Source: Saprospiraceae bacterium (GTDB lineage: Bacteria; Bacteroidota; Bacteroidia; Chitinophagales; Saprospiraceae). From it: a DNA stretch of 64,000 bases. The DNA lies in contig JAEUUO010000019.1 in NCBI GenBank assembly GCA_016787575.1, positions 124,001 to 188,000 of the forward strand, written 5' to 3'. Shown piece by piece: positions 53,235-61,709 of the stretch (positions within the stretch are counted from its first letter, which is position 1; every line of letters begins with the position of its first letter). A model generated the notes under the pieces. The model ran no database searches. It saw only the letters and a program-made list of their open reading frames with translations, and was not told where the DNA came from. Position numbers and translations under genes: made by a program.

Positions 53235-53242
53235 TAGATTTG
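53235..53242 (+). promoter_or_regulatory. -7-like element directly at the SPOR-like gene start
   Basis: TAGATTTG matches TAnnTTTG and ends only 5 bases before ATG 53248. If functional, transcription would begin at or just after the ATG, giving a leaderless mRNA. No clear -33 element. Confidence 0.3.
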
Positions 53243-53247
53243 CATTT

Positions 53248-53613
53248 ATGAATCGACTTATTTGCTATGGACTTGGTACCATCTTGATATTAAATTTCAA
53301 TTTAAACATAGTTAATTCTTGTTTTTACAATTTAAAAACACCTGCTATAAGAAATTCTGTTTTTACTATTGTTACTGAGGATACGAGTCGCTGTTTTTTA
53401 ATTTCTGGAAGTTTTTTAATTCCACAAAACGCTGACAATCAGCTTAAAATATTAAAAAACCAAGGATTCAAAAAAGCATATAAATATAACTTTCCACAAA
53501 CAGAATATTATTCTGTTGTTGTTGATAGTTTTAATCCAGGTGACACCTTGCATAAAATACTTATAGAACAACTTCTTCGTTCAAAACAGACTTATTTTAT
53601 TAAGTGTCGCTAG
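53248..53613 (+). CDS. Small secreted SPOR-like protein
   Basis: A 121-residue protein with a hydrophobic N-terminus (1-22; possible signal or anchor) and a single SPOR-like domain: CFLISGSFLIPQNADNQLKI, LKNQGFKKAYKYNF, then EYYSVVVDSFNPGDTLHKIL. SPOR domains bind denuded peptidoglycan at division sites. The usual SPOR protein is longer or has an extra catalytic domain, so this is a minimal version. The LptF/G-type permease gene begins 23 bases downstream in the same direction. Confidence 0.75.
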   Translation: MNRLICYGLGTILILNFNLNIVNSCFYNLKTPAIRNSVFTIVTEDTSRCFLISGSFLIPQNADNQLKILKNQGFKKAYKYNFPQTEYYSVVVDSFNPGDTLHKILIEQLLRSKQTYFIKCR

Positions 53614-53636
53614 GCTTATAGAGTCTAAATAATAGT

Positions 53637-55115
53637 ATGATAGCCATTAAAAAATTAGATCTGATGTTGATAAAAGGTTTTATACCTCCTTTTTTCATTT
53701 CATTTCTTATGGCCTTGTTTGTATTGGTGATGCAGGTATTTTGGCTTTATATAGATGACATTCTTGGAAAAGGCGCCGGCATCTTTGTCATTTTAGAGTT
53801 TTTATTCTATTTGAGCTTTTCTTTAACCCCTTTAGCCTTGCCAATTGGGGTACTAATGGCCGGAGTATTTTTATTTGGAAATTTAGGGGAGCAATATGAA
53901 TTATCAAGTATGAAATCAGCAGGGATTTCACTTTTTAGAATCATGCTTCCAGTGATGCTTATGGCACTTTTTGTAGCGCTCTTTTCATGGATTTGCTCAG
54001 ACTACATTATCCCCAGATCGAATCTTAAATATTTGAGCCGATTGCATGATTTGAAGAGGCAAAAACCAACTTTAGGTTTAGATGAAGCGGTCTTTAATGA
54101 AGATTTTTATGGATATACTATCAGAATAGGACATAAAAGTTCTAATGGGAATGATATTTCCGATATTTTAATTTATGACCACAGTAAGTTTGAAACCTCA
54201 GGTGAAAAGACAACAATTTCAGCTTCTACAGGTAAAATGTACGTTACTCCGGAAGATCGCTTTTTGGTAATGGCATTGCAAAATGGGACTGTATACCAAG
54301 ATCCTGGGCATCGAAATTCGACAAACTCCGAATTGCCTTTTATAAGAACCTCTTTCAATGAATTAACTAAAGTATTTGATCTGAGTGAATTTCAATTAGA
54401 CAGAACCGATGAGGATTTGTTTAAAAATGATAAACGTATGAAAAACAGTCAACAACTCAGACTGGAGATAGACAGCATTGGACGCCATTTAGAACGTAAA
54501 AATCACGATCTATTTACAACCTTATCGCTTGACCGGATTTTAAATAAAAAGGAAGATACAATTTCAAAATCTAGTCCGTTTACTCATTATTACTCAAAAC
54601 AAAATATAGCTTTATTAGACAGTTTGGTTTGCGAATACGAAACAAAAGGGAGCATATTGTTTCGTGCCTTGTCTTCGAAAATAATTCAAAATGTTGAAAT
54701 AAATCAGGAGCGAAGAAACAGTTTTATTAAAGAGTCAAGGCAAATAAAAGTACAGAAAGCTAAATTTGAATATGAGTTATTTATAAAATATTCATTAGCG
54801 GTAGTTTGTTTGCTGTTTATTTTCGTGGGAGCCCCATTAGGTGCTATTGTTCGAAAAGGGGGATACGGGTATCCTTTTATAATATGTATTCTTGTATTCG
54901 CCGCATATATTTTACTGAATACTTTTTGTAAACGATTGACTGAGGGACTTAAAATTCCAACTGTTTGGGCTGCATGGCTTCCTTGTCTTATTTTAGCCAT
55001 TCCTGGAATATTTATTACCTGGTCAGCAATGCGTGACCGCAATGCTTGGGATGATATAAAACTTATAAGCAGGAGACTCATTGAGGTAATTTGGAGCTCC
55101 AATAAAACAAAATAA
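53637..55115 (+). CDS. LptF/LptG family permease
   Basis: The 492-residue protein has the YjgP/YjgQ layout: three N-terminal membrane helices (about 15-40, 55-80, 100-125; SLTPLALPIGVLMAGVFLFG and ISLFRIMLPVMLMAL), a large periplasmic beta-jellyroll domain and three C-terminal helices (about 385-460). The LptFG complex with LptB extracts lipopolysaccharide from the inner membrane. Only one such gene is present, so it may pair with a second copy elsewhere. The periplasmic part carries a helical insertion (about 260-370) that is common in Bacteroidota members. A strong hairpin follows. Confidence 0.93.
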   Translation: MIAIKKLDLMLIKGFIPPFFISFLMALFVLVMQVFWLYIDDILGKGAGIFVILEFLFYLSFSLTPLALPIGVLMAGVFLFGNLGEQYELSSMKSAGISLFRIMLPVMLMALFVALFSWICSDYIIPRSNLKYLSRLHDLKRQKPTLGLDEAVFNEDFYGYTIRIGHKSSNGNDISDILIYDHSKFETSGEKTTISASTGKMYVTPEDRFLVMALQNGTVYQDPGHRNSTNSELPFIRTSFNELTKVFDLSEFQLDRTDEDLFKNDKRMKNSQQLRLEIDSIGRHLERKNHDLFTTLSLDRILNKKEDTISKSSPFTHYYSKQNIALLDSLVCEYETKGSILFRALSSKIIQNVEINQERRNSFIKESRQIKVQKAKFEYELFIKYSLAVVCLLFIFVGAPLGAIVRKGGYGYPFIICILVFAAYILLNTFCKRLTEGLKIPTVWAAWLPCLILAIPGIFITWSAMRDRNAWDDIKLISRRLIEVIWSSNKTK

Positions 55116-55116
55116 A

Positions 55117-55147
55117 AACAGACCACTGGATATTCCAGTGGTCTGTT
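55117..55147. terminator. Bidirectional hairpin between convergent genes
   Basis: A perfect 14-bp stem (AACAGACCACTGGA with its complement) has a 3-base loop and starts 2 bases after the permease stop. On the minus strand TTTTATT follows, so it also fits the lipoprotein transcript ending at 55169. On the plus strand the U-tract is poor. Confidence 0.8.
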
Positions 55148-55168
55148 CTAATAATAAAATTGGCTGTT

Positions 55169-55774
55169 TTATTTGTATACAGGGTTAACCACAAATCCTT
55201 GAAACGCCAGGGTTTTTAAATCTGAAATTCTTGTTACATACAAAGTGTATTTTATTGAATAAGAGCATTCCAAAATACTAGCGTCAACCAATGGTTTGTC
55301 ATCTAGGCTCCATCTAAAAACATATCCGGATTTCTGACCTTTTAATTCTTCATCGAGGACTACTGGAACCAATGTAATTCCGCCAGCAAAACAACCAAAC
55401 TTTTGAATTTTGATGTTAAAACCCAATCGTTTGTCTATAGTTTTTGGCCCATCAGTTTCAAGTGCTGCTGCAGCAAAGCATGCTCCAGATTTTGGACTGA
55501 CAAAAAGCGAATATCCAATTTTATTGCCATTGGAACAGCAAATAACTTCGCCTGTAACTGAACTGCAAATTTTATCTGCTTCCTGCTGTAGCTCAATTAA
55601 TTTGGCATTGATTAACTCTTTGCATTCCAATTTGGAATTACAAGGTCCCGCTAATTGCTTTAAACTTTCAGGATAGGCTGATTTAACATCAGGAACTGGA
55701 GCTGGAATTTGAATGCCTTCTTTTTGACAGGATGCTAATAATAAAATTAAGCAAAATAATGAAATCGTTTTCAT
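55169..55774 (-). CDS. Hypothetical lipoprotein
   Basis: The 201-residue protein has a lipoprotein signal (LLLASC, Cys16) and then a Cys-containing N-terminal part (GPCNSKLECKELI, CSSVTGEVICCSNG, GACFAAAAL) followed by a beta-rich C-terminal part with FNIKIQKFGCFAGGI. Six or more cysteines suggest disulfides in a secreted domain. I do not recognise the family. It stands alone between a terminator and the XseB gene, and is probably a surface or periplasmic lipoprotein. Confidence 0.7.
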   Translation of the reverse strand: MKTISLFCLILLLASCQKEGIQIPAPVPDVKSAYPESLKQLAGPCNSKLECKELINAKLIELQQEADKICSSVTGEVICCSNGNKIGYSLFVSPKSGACFAAAALETDGPKTIDKRLGFNIKIQKFGCFAGGITLVPVVLDEELKGQKSGYVFRWSLDDKPLVDASILECSYSIKYTLYVTRISDLKTLAFQGFVVNPVYK

Positions 55775-55885
55775 GTTAATTAAATTTAGGGTGAATAATA
55801 TTAAATTACATGATTGAATTGCACGACTTCCAAAAGGTTATCAGTTCATCTTGGATTATTTTTTTTTTGAATTTCATTTAAATAA

Positions 55886-55918
55886 AATTAGACCGTATAC
55901 CCACAAAAAAGTCTAATT
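55886..55918 (-). terminator. Possible terminator after xseB
   Basis: An 8-bp inverted repeat (AATTAGAC / GTCTAATT) with a 17-base loop lies 54 bases past the xseB stop. On the minus strand TTTTATTT follows. The long loop makes it weaker than the other hairpins. The rest of the 55775-55972 gap holds a T10 run and nothing else I can support. Confidence 0.4.
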
Positions 55919-55972
55919 AAGTAAACTTATTCTCAATAAAAGCAAGTAATATTAGTATAAATTTAGCGTGGT

Positions 55973-56170
55973 TTAGCTTTTATTTGAATCTGCAGGTTCA
56001 ATTTCTTGCTCAATAGAGCGCAACAGTTCCTGGCAATAAATCAGCAAGGCACGCGCTTTCCGAATTTCTTCCGCTAAGTTTTCAAGAGGAATTTTTTCCT
56101 CTTTTAACCTGTCACAAAGCAATTGCAATTGCTCCATAGCTTCTTGATAATTCAACTTTTTTGCAGCCAT
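55973..56170 (-). CDS. xseB: Exodeoxyribonuclease VII small subunit
   Basis: A 65-residue helical protein with the XseB pattern: LNYQEAMEQLQLLCDRLKEE, then ENLAEEIRKARALLIYCQELL. Several small subunits bind one large subunit of exonuclease VII, which degrades single-stranded DNA. Its ATG overlaps the end of xseA by 19 bases, so translation is coupled. It is the last gene of the run metalloprotease-metalloprotease-sucC-xseA-xseB. Confidence 0.93.
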   Translation of the reverse strand: MAAKKLNYQEAMEQLQLLCDRLKEEKIPLENLAEEIRKARALLIYCQELLRSIEQEIEPADSNKS

Positions 56171-57399
56171 TTTTCAGTAATTATACTTTTAAATTTACCA
56201 TTCATAATTTTTGTTTCAATCAAATCTTCCAACTCAATTATTTCAATATCTTTTACAACCTGTCCATTTTTGTAAACCAGACTGTATCCTTTACTTAAGA
56301 TTTTATCCGGATCATTTTGATCCAAACTAGCTTTTACTGATTCAAGTTGTAAAAGATTCTTGTTTACTATTTGAGATAAAAGTCGATATAGCTGGTGCTT
56401 AAGTTCTATTACATTCTTTTGCTTTTCAAACAAGAGTCTGTGAATTGTATTATTTATTATACTTTCAATGGATTTTAACTCTATTTTATAGTTGTTTTTC
56501 CTAGAATTAGCATAACTGCAAATTTCTTGGAAAATTATAACTAGCTCGGATTCAAATTGATGATTTATATGTAGGATCTCTTCAGCAACAGCTGTTGGCG
56601 TTTTTAAAGATGTGTAAGCAGATAGATCTGCTAGTGATTCATCAATAAAATGGCCAATTCCTGTAAAAACAGGGTAAGGACATTCTGAAATCGCTTTTGA
56701 AATTGCATACTCGTCAAAGTCCAAAAGATCGTGCTTTGAGCCACCTCCACGTATAATAACAACCATATCAGGCTTAAATGAAACTTCGCTTTTAATTAGT
56801 TCGAATGCCTTTCCAATTTGCTCGGATGTGTTATTTCCTTGCATGGTTGCTTCATAAATTTTAAGTTTAAAAGTATAGGCGTAATGATTTTCTTCAAGCT
56901 GATTAATGAAATCCCGAAAGCCTGCACTGCTGGAACTACCAATTATTGCGATCTTCTTAATGGCGCAAGGTAAATTGCATTCCTTGTTTTTTTGCCAAAG
57001 TTGTTCAGACTTTAGTCGCTCAATAACTTTGAGTTTGCTTTGAATTAGTTTTCCTAAAGTAAAAGAGCTATCCAAATCTTGAACAATCAATTTCAAGCCA
57101 TAACGTGCGTTATAATCAACCGTAACAGCTATCAATACTTTATTGCCAGCAGATAAAATTTGAAAAAGATCGTAAGAGCATTTCTTTTGTAATGCAGCCG
57201 ACTGGGTTTTCCATATCACAGCAGATGATTGAGCAATAATTTGATCTTGCTCATCTTTTTCAATTAAATCTAAATAGATATGGCCCGATTTCTCTTTAAC
57301 ACTCAATAATTCACAATCAATCCAAATCGGGTCCTCAAAATTAACGGCGATAACACGCCGAATATAAAGATTGAGTTTGCTTAAACTAAATTGTTCCAA
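56152..57399 (-). CDS. xseA: Exodeoxyribonuclease VII large subunit
   Basis: The 415-residue protein has an N-terminal OB-fold (LSKLNLYIRRVI, IWIDCELLSVKEKSGHIYLDL), and a nuclease core with IAIIGSSSSAGFRDFINQL, IIRGGGSKHDLLDFDEY and PVFTGIGHFIDESLADLSA, then a long coiled-coil region and KGYSLVYKNGQVV near the end. It forms exonuclease VII with XseB. Its ATG directly follows the sucC stop with no spacer and its end overlaps xseB. Confidence 0.96.
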   Translation of the reverse strand: MEQFSLSKLNLYIRRVIAVNFEDPIWIDCELLSVKEKSGHIYLDLIEKDEQDQIIAQSSAVIWKTQSAALQKKCSYDLFQILSAGNKVLIAVTVDYNARYGLKLIVQDLDSSFTLGKLIQSKLKVIERLKSEQLWQKNKECNLPCAIKKIAIIGSSSSAGFRDFINQLEENHYAYTFKLKIYEATMQGNNTSEQIGKAFELIKSEVSFKPDMVVIIRGGGSKHDLLDFDEYAISKAISECPYPVFTGIGHFIDESLADLSAYTSLKTPTAVAEEILHINHQFESELVIIFQEICSYANSRKNNYKIELKSIESIINNTIHRLLFEKQKNVIELKHQLYRLLSQIVNKNLLQLESVKASLDQNDPDKILSKGYSLVYKNGQVVKDIEIIELEDLIETKIMNGKFKSIITEKWLQKS

Positions 57400-58605
57400 T
57401 TAAGCTTTTAATACACTTTTAATTAAATCCGCCGCTTCTTGTAAAAGAATAGCAGAATGAACTTCCAATCCGGATTCATCTATGATTTTCTTCGCGATTT
57501 CAGCATTGGTACCTTGAAGACGGACAATGATAGGTATCTGGATGTCTTTCATGTTTTTATAAGCATCAACAATACCTTGGGCTACACGATCGCAACGTAC
57601 AATTCCTCCAAAAATATTAACAAGTATGGCTTTAACTGCAGGATCTTTCAAAATGATCCTAAATGCTTGTTCGACGCGGCTGGCATCTGCCGTTCCACCG
57701 ACATCTAGAAAATTAGCAGGATTGCCTCCGGAAAGCTTAATTATATCCATAGTTGCCATAGCCAAACCTGCTCCGTTTACCATGCAACCCACATTTCCAT
57801 CAAGCTTCACATAATTTAAATTGAAAGCTTTTGCTTCGATTTCTGTAGGGTCTTCTTCAGTTTCGTCTCTCATTGCCTCAATGTCTGTATGACGATAAAG
57901 TGCATTTTCATCCATAACCATTTTGCAATCTACTGCAACTATCTCATCAAGACCATTTTTTAAAGTTGGATTAATCTCAATTAAGCTGCAATCGGTTGAT
58001 ACAAAAGCATTGTAAAGTGATTTGGTAAATGCCTGCATTTCTTTAAAAGCTTTGCCACTCAACCCCAGATTAAAAGCTATTTTGCGGCATTGAAAATCCT
58101 GTAAACCTAATGCAGCATCAACATACTCTTTAAATACGAGCTCAGGAGTTTCCTCAGCTACTTTTTCAATATCCATACCACCCTTAGGAGAATATATTAT
58201 TACGTTTAATTGTGAAGATCGGTCAGTAAGAACTGAAAAGTAATATTCCTTACACTGATCAAATTGTGGTACATATGAATCTTCAGCAATTAAAATCTTC
58301 GAAACCAATTTGCCAGGTCCGGTCATGCCGCCGGGTGTTTGAGGTGTTTTCAAATGCATGCCAAGAATTTCAGAAGCATGTTTAACTAAATCCTCTTTTG
58401 ATTTTGCCAATTTAACACCACCACCTTTGCCACGTCCTCCTGCATGAATTTGCGCCTTAACGATTGCAAAAGGCGAATTGCTTTCTGCTACTATTTTTTC
58501 GTAATTGCTTATAGCTTCTTCTTGTGTAGTCGCTAGAAATCCTTTTTGGGTGCGGATATTAAATCGATTGAGTATTTCCTTTCCCTGGTATTCGTGTAAA
58601 TTCAT
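57400..58605 (-). CDS. sucC: Succinyl-CoA synthetase (ADP-forming), beta subunit
   Basis: The 401-residue ATP-grasp protein has MNLHEYQGKEILNRF, AQIHAGGRGKGGGVKLA, the metal site LIEINPT, CMVNGAGLAMATMDIIKLSG and the NIFGGIVRCDRVAQGIV power-helix region. With SucD it interconverts succinyl-CoA and succinate with ADP phosphorylation in the TCA cycle. No sucD gene is adjacent. It directly abuts both the upstream metalloprotease gene (stop at 58606-58608) and xseA, so it appears to sit inside one transcript with unrelated neighbours. Confidence 0.97.
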   Translation of the reverse strand: MNLHEYQGKEILNRFNIRTQKGFLATTQEEAISNYEKIVAESNSPFAIVKAQIHAGGRGKGGGVKLAKSKEDLVKHASEILGMHLKTPQTPGGMTGPGKLVSKILIAEDSYVPQFDQCKEYYFSVLTDRSSQLNVIIYSPKGGMDIEKVAEETPELVFKEYVDAALGLQDFQCRKIAFNLGLSGKAFKEMQAFTKSLYNAFVSTDCSLIEINPTLKNGLDEIVAVDCKMVMDENALYRHTDIEAMRDETEEDPTEIEAKAFNLNYVKLDGNVGCMVNGAGLAMATMDIIKLSGGNPANFLDVGGTADASRVEQAFRIILKDPAVKAILVNIFGGIVRCDRVAQGIVDAYKNMKDIQIPIIVRLQGTNAEIAKKIIDESGLEVHSAILLQEAADLIKSVLKA

Positions 58606-60069
58606 TTATTTATTTTTAATAACTAATTTGACCGGTTTGAAAGCTGAAGCTTTGCGTGTTGACAATACATAAACTCCGGGTTTGGTATCATATAAAGTAA
58701 AAATGAGATGGTCGCCCATAACTTCTTTATTAAATAATTCATATTGTTTTCCAATGCTGGAAGTAAGAATAAAATCTTCCGATGCAAGGGCCTTTCCATT
58801 TTGCAACATAAAATTTTGATTCTCAGAAATTGGATTTGGAATTACAATGGATTTAATATTCGCGGCTGTTTGGTCATCCAAAGAAACGATTTGATCTGTT
58901 CTAAATAAACCCACCTCTGAACTCGATCCACAAAAGTCAAATGCTGAAAAAGCCCTTACTTTCCACCAATAATTTTTATTTGATATTAATGAATCCAATT
59001 CTACATATGGAGTATTCACCATTAGATTTTTTACAACTACCGTAAAATTTTCTGTTCTAGAAATCTGCAAATTGTAATAGGTAGCATTTGGTATGGCCTG
59101 CCAGGATAAAATTATTTTTGCTGGTGGAATAACAACGCTATCTATAGGAAAATTTAAAGCAATTGGGTTTGAAGCAATATATTTTGGATTTACATTCACC
59201 CTTTTAAGATTAGCTCTAGGGCCATTGTAATAATTAAGCATCGCACTCATTTGGTCAGTTGAAAAACGCTTCATGCATTCGTCATTAGAATAGGACATAA
59301 ACAATGTCCCGTCAACGCGAAAGGTTGAATCTTTCGTGTCCTTTAAAATGGATCCACTAAATCCATCACCTGAGCAGGTCCATCTATTGCTTATATAATC
59401 GGGCTCGGTGTCACAAAAATTGTCTGCCTGAAATTTGCAATTCTTACGTTCAACATTTTCAATTGATGTAAATACTTGACTTTGGTAATCTTCAGTAGCT
59501 TTGCCATTTGAATACCGAATTCCTTCCCAGCCATAAAAAGTATGAGGCAATGAAAAATAATGACCAAGTTCATGTGCCCAAGTATGACTATTTTTTCCTA
59601 CACAGTTTTTGCTTAAGGCTACAGCATCTCCGCGGTATGTATAATAACCACAATTACCTGCTGGATTGGCTACTAAATAACAATTAACAACATTTGGGTA
59701 ATTATTCTTCAGCATCATCTCTTCTCCTTTCTGAAATTCAGGATGATCATTCCAAGAAGTGTTTCGAATATAATTTATTTCATTTTCCAAATAAAACTGC
59801 ATACCACTTGGTAAAAAATCTTGATTTAAAGTGCACAAGGATTCAAAAATAATTAGATTGGAAAAAAAGCCTACAGCATTGTCATTTCCGACGTTGTGAA
59901 TTTGCAATGGTATGTATATAATCCCCTGATCTGCTTTATCAATATTAAAATTTGCTGCCCGGAGATTCAATAAATAAGCCTGATCTTCTATGCCAGTTCC
60001 ACAAAAAGAAGATTGTGCATTTGCACTTACATTTAATAAGCAAAATGCAAGAAGTGTATAAAACCTCAT
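58606..60069 (-). CDS. Secreted M43-like zinc metalloprotease with T9SS-like C-terminal domain
   Basis: The 487-residue protein has a signal peptide (1-19, ending NAQ) and a catalytic domain with HELGHYFSLPHTF: zinc ligands H166, H170 and H176 and Glu167, an HExxHxxxxxH motif of the pappalysin-like M43 type. A Met-turn candidate is FMSYSNDECMKRFS. A fibronectin-III-like domain follows (IILSWQAIPNATYYNLQISR) and the C-terminus (PGVYVLSTRKASAFKPVKLV) resembles a type IX secretion sorting domain. It is homologous to the next gene upstream. sucC starts immediately after its stop. Confidence 0.88.
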   Translation of the reverse strand: MRFYTLLAFCLLNVSANAQSSFCGTGIEDQAYLLNLRAANFNIDKADQGIIYIPLQIHNVGNDNAVGFFSNLIIFESLCTLNQDFLPSGMQFYLENEINYIRNTSWNDHPEFQKGEEMMLKNNYPNVVNCYLVANPAGNCGYYTYRGDAVALSKNCVGKNSHTWAHELGHYFSLPHTFYGWEGIRYSNGKATEDYQSQVFTSIENVERKNCKFQADNFCDTEPDYISNRWTCSGDGFSGSILKDTKDSTFRVDGTLFMSYSNDECMKRFSTDQMSAMLNYYNGPRANLKRVNVNPKYIASNPIALNFPIDSVVIPPAKIILSWQAIPNATYYNLQISRTENFTVVVKNLMVNTPYVELDSLISNKNYWWKVRAFSAFDFCGSSSEVGLFRTDQIVSLDDQTAANIKSIVIPNPISENQNFMLQNGKALASEDFILTSSIGKQYELFNKEVMGDHLIFTLYDTKPGVYVLSTRKASAFKPVKLVIKNK

Positions 60070-60081
60070 ATTTGGTTTAGA

Positions 60082-61623
60082 TTAGTATTTTACAAATTTT
60101 CCAGAGTTACTTCTTCCGGTTTTTTCAGAAATTCTGTAGTAGTATATTCCAGGCACTAAATTATCAAATTCAAAATTATTGTCGCCTGATTGCAGTTGGT
60201 AATTAGATTGAATCAATCCTTGTCCATCATTTGTAAATAATTGCATGTGCAAAGATTGTTCTTTGTCAGATTTAATTGTAAGAGTAATTCTTTGTTCATC
60301 AAATTGTCTGAAATAAACTTGAACATTTGAAATTTCAATGTTCTCACTTTTTACAGTCCATGACGGCGTTCTGAAATTTGTAATTTTAGGAACAACGCAA
60401 AAGCTATTAGTATTGTAAGGAGTTACGCGCCAATAATGATTTGCATTCTTTTTAAGGTTGTATAAAACCGTATCTGAATGAGATAAAACGAACAATTTGT
60501 TATTAATGTTAAAACCTATGTTTTCGGCGACTTCAAAAACATATTTATCTGCATTTGGAACATCATCCCAATCAAAACGTACTGTATCATAACCTAAAGG
60601 TGGAGTGCTCCCGGTAGGTGTTAAGTAATTTACAGCATCGGTTATATCTGGCTTAGGTGTATAGACAGGAGTTCTTAAGTAGTTTCTACCAGAAGATAGG
60701 TAATCCTTTGTAATCGCAGCTTTTTGTTCTTCTGAAAAGTTTTTAATACAATCCAGAAAGTAACTCATCAGGTTTGCCTCATCAGGGTCCAATTTAGCAT
60801 TGTCCGGATCTTTAGCACAACCATTGTAAACACAACCAGGGCCTTGAAATCCAAAACCTAGATTGTAGTCCGCCGGGGTATCACAAAAACCATCTGCAGA
60901 TTGGTTGCAATGTAGTTTTCCATTACTTCCTTGTTTGGCACGGTCGACATATTCAGTTTTTACTTCGTTTCCTCTGTAAAATATTGAAACAGGGGGAGGA
61001 ACCGTACAGTTATTTGAAACGGTCAGATATGTCGTTTCTTCCCATCCAATAAAAGTATGAGGCAAAGAAAAGAAATGGCCAATTTCATGGGCCAGGGTTG
61101 TACCGTTGGGTCCAACGTAAAGTTTACCACTAACAATGTAATCTCCGTCCCCGGTATAAAAAGCCAAAACTCCTGTTTCGCTGGCATTTGCAACATTTCC
61201 TACAAATATATTTATCGCATTTTTGTTGGAAAGCATGAATTGGTTAATGTAGGCTTTGCCAAGAGTACTGCTTGGATCATCATAAATAAATGAATTATTT
61301 ACTGAATTTGCAGCTTTTAGGTAAAAAACGATATTGAGCGACTCATAAATTCTATTGATAGCACAAAGGTTTTCTATGACATTTTTAATTGTAATCCGAC
61401 CACTTCCGTCCGCTTTGGCAACCATCCAATAAGTTACAGGAACATAAAAGGGAGCTCCTCCTCGAATTAACATTTGGTCTTTAAATGTTTCCCGATTTTC
61501 AAACATCCGTTCACGAATTGCTAAATTTTCATGCAATCCGGTACCGCATTTACCGATCTCCTGGGCAAAAGTGCTGGTTGAGGTCAGTAGTCCAACTAAA
61601 AATACAAAAAAAACTCTATTCAT
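60082..61623 (-). CDS. Secreted M43-like zinc metalloprotease, tandem paralogue
   Basis: The 513-residue protein has a signal peptide (1-20, ending TFA), a CGTGLHEN segment like the CGTGIEDQ of its neighbour, and the zinc motif HEIGHFFSLPHTF (H179, E180, H183, H189). The Met-turn segment is LMSYFLDCIKNFSEEQ. A fibronectin-III-like domain (VRFDWDDVPNADKYVFEVAE) and a C-terminal GIYYYRISEKTGRSNSGKFV domain follow. Both paralogues share layout and motifs, so they arose by tandem duplication; the gap is 12 bases. Likely a surface or secreted protease using T9SS; substrate unknown. Confidence 0.88.
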   Translation of the reverse strand: MNRVFFVFLVGLLTSTSTFAQEIGKCGTGLHENLAIRERMFENRETFKDQMLIRGGAPFYVPVTYWMVAKADGSGRITIKNVIENLCAINRIYESLNIVFYLKAANSVNNSFIYDDPSSTLGKAYINQFMLSNKNAINIFVGNVANASETGVLAFYTGDGDYIVSGKLYVGPNGTTLAHEIGHFFSLPHTFIGWEETTYLTVSNNCTVPPPVSIFYRGNEVKTEYVDRAKQGSNGKLHCNQSADGFCDTPADYNLGFGFQGPGCVYNGCAKDPDNAKLDPDEANLMSYFLDCIKNFSEEQKAAITKDYLSSGRNYLRTPVYTPKPDITDAVNYLTPTGSTPPLGYDTVRFDWDDVPNADKYVFEVAENIGFNINNKLFVLSHSDTVLYNLKKNANHYWRVTPYNTNSFCVVPKITNFRTPSWTVKSENIEISNVQVYFRQFDEQRITLTIKSDKEQSLHMQLFTNDGQGLIQSNYQLQSGDNNFEFDNLVPGIYYYRISEKTGRSNSGKFVKY

Positions 61624-61656
61624 TATAAAATTTTAAAATATGTGCATTTGCGGGCA

Positions 61657-61664
61657 CAAAATTA
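61657..61664 (-). promoter_or_regulatory. -7-like element for the metalloprotease-sucC-xseAB run
   Basis: TAATTTTG on the minus strand matches TAnnTTTG, 33 bases before ATG 61623. No clear -33 TTG. It lies beside a plus-strand -7 element for mdh. Confidence 0.4.
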
Positions 61665-61676
61665 ATACTTAGTTAA

Positions 61677-61684
61677 TAGTTTTG
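61677..61684 (+). promoter_or_regulatory. -7-like element for mdh
   Basis: TAGTTTTG matches TAnnTTTG, 25 bases before ATG 61710. A TTTG at 61647-61650 lies 26 bases upstream, longer than the usual spacing. Confidence 0.4.
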
Positions 61685-61709
61685 CCCTATTATTTAATAA
61701 CGAATCAAA

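Noticed and set aside
55810-55881. A 23-codon plus-strand frame starting MIELHDFQKV in the 55775-55972 gap
   Set aside because: Too short, ends in a T10-driven Phe run, no promoter or conservation evidence; treated as chance.
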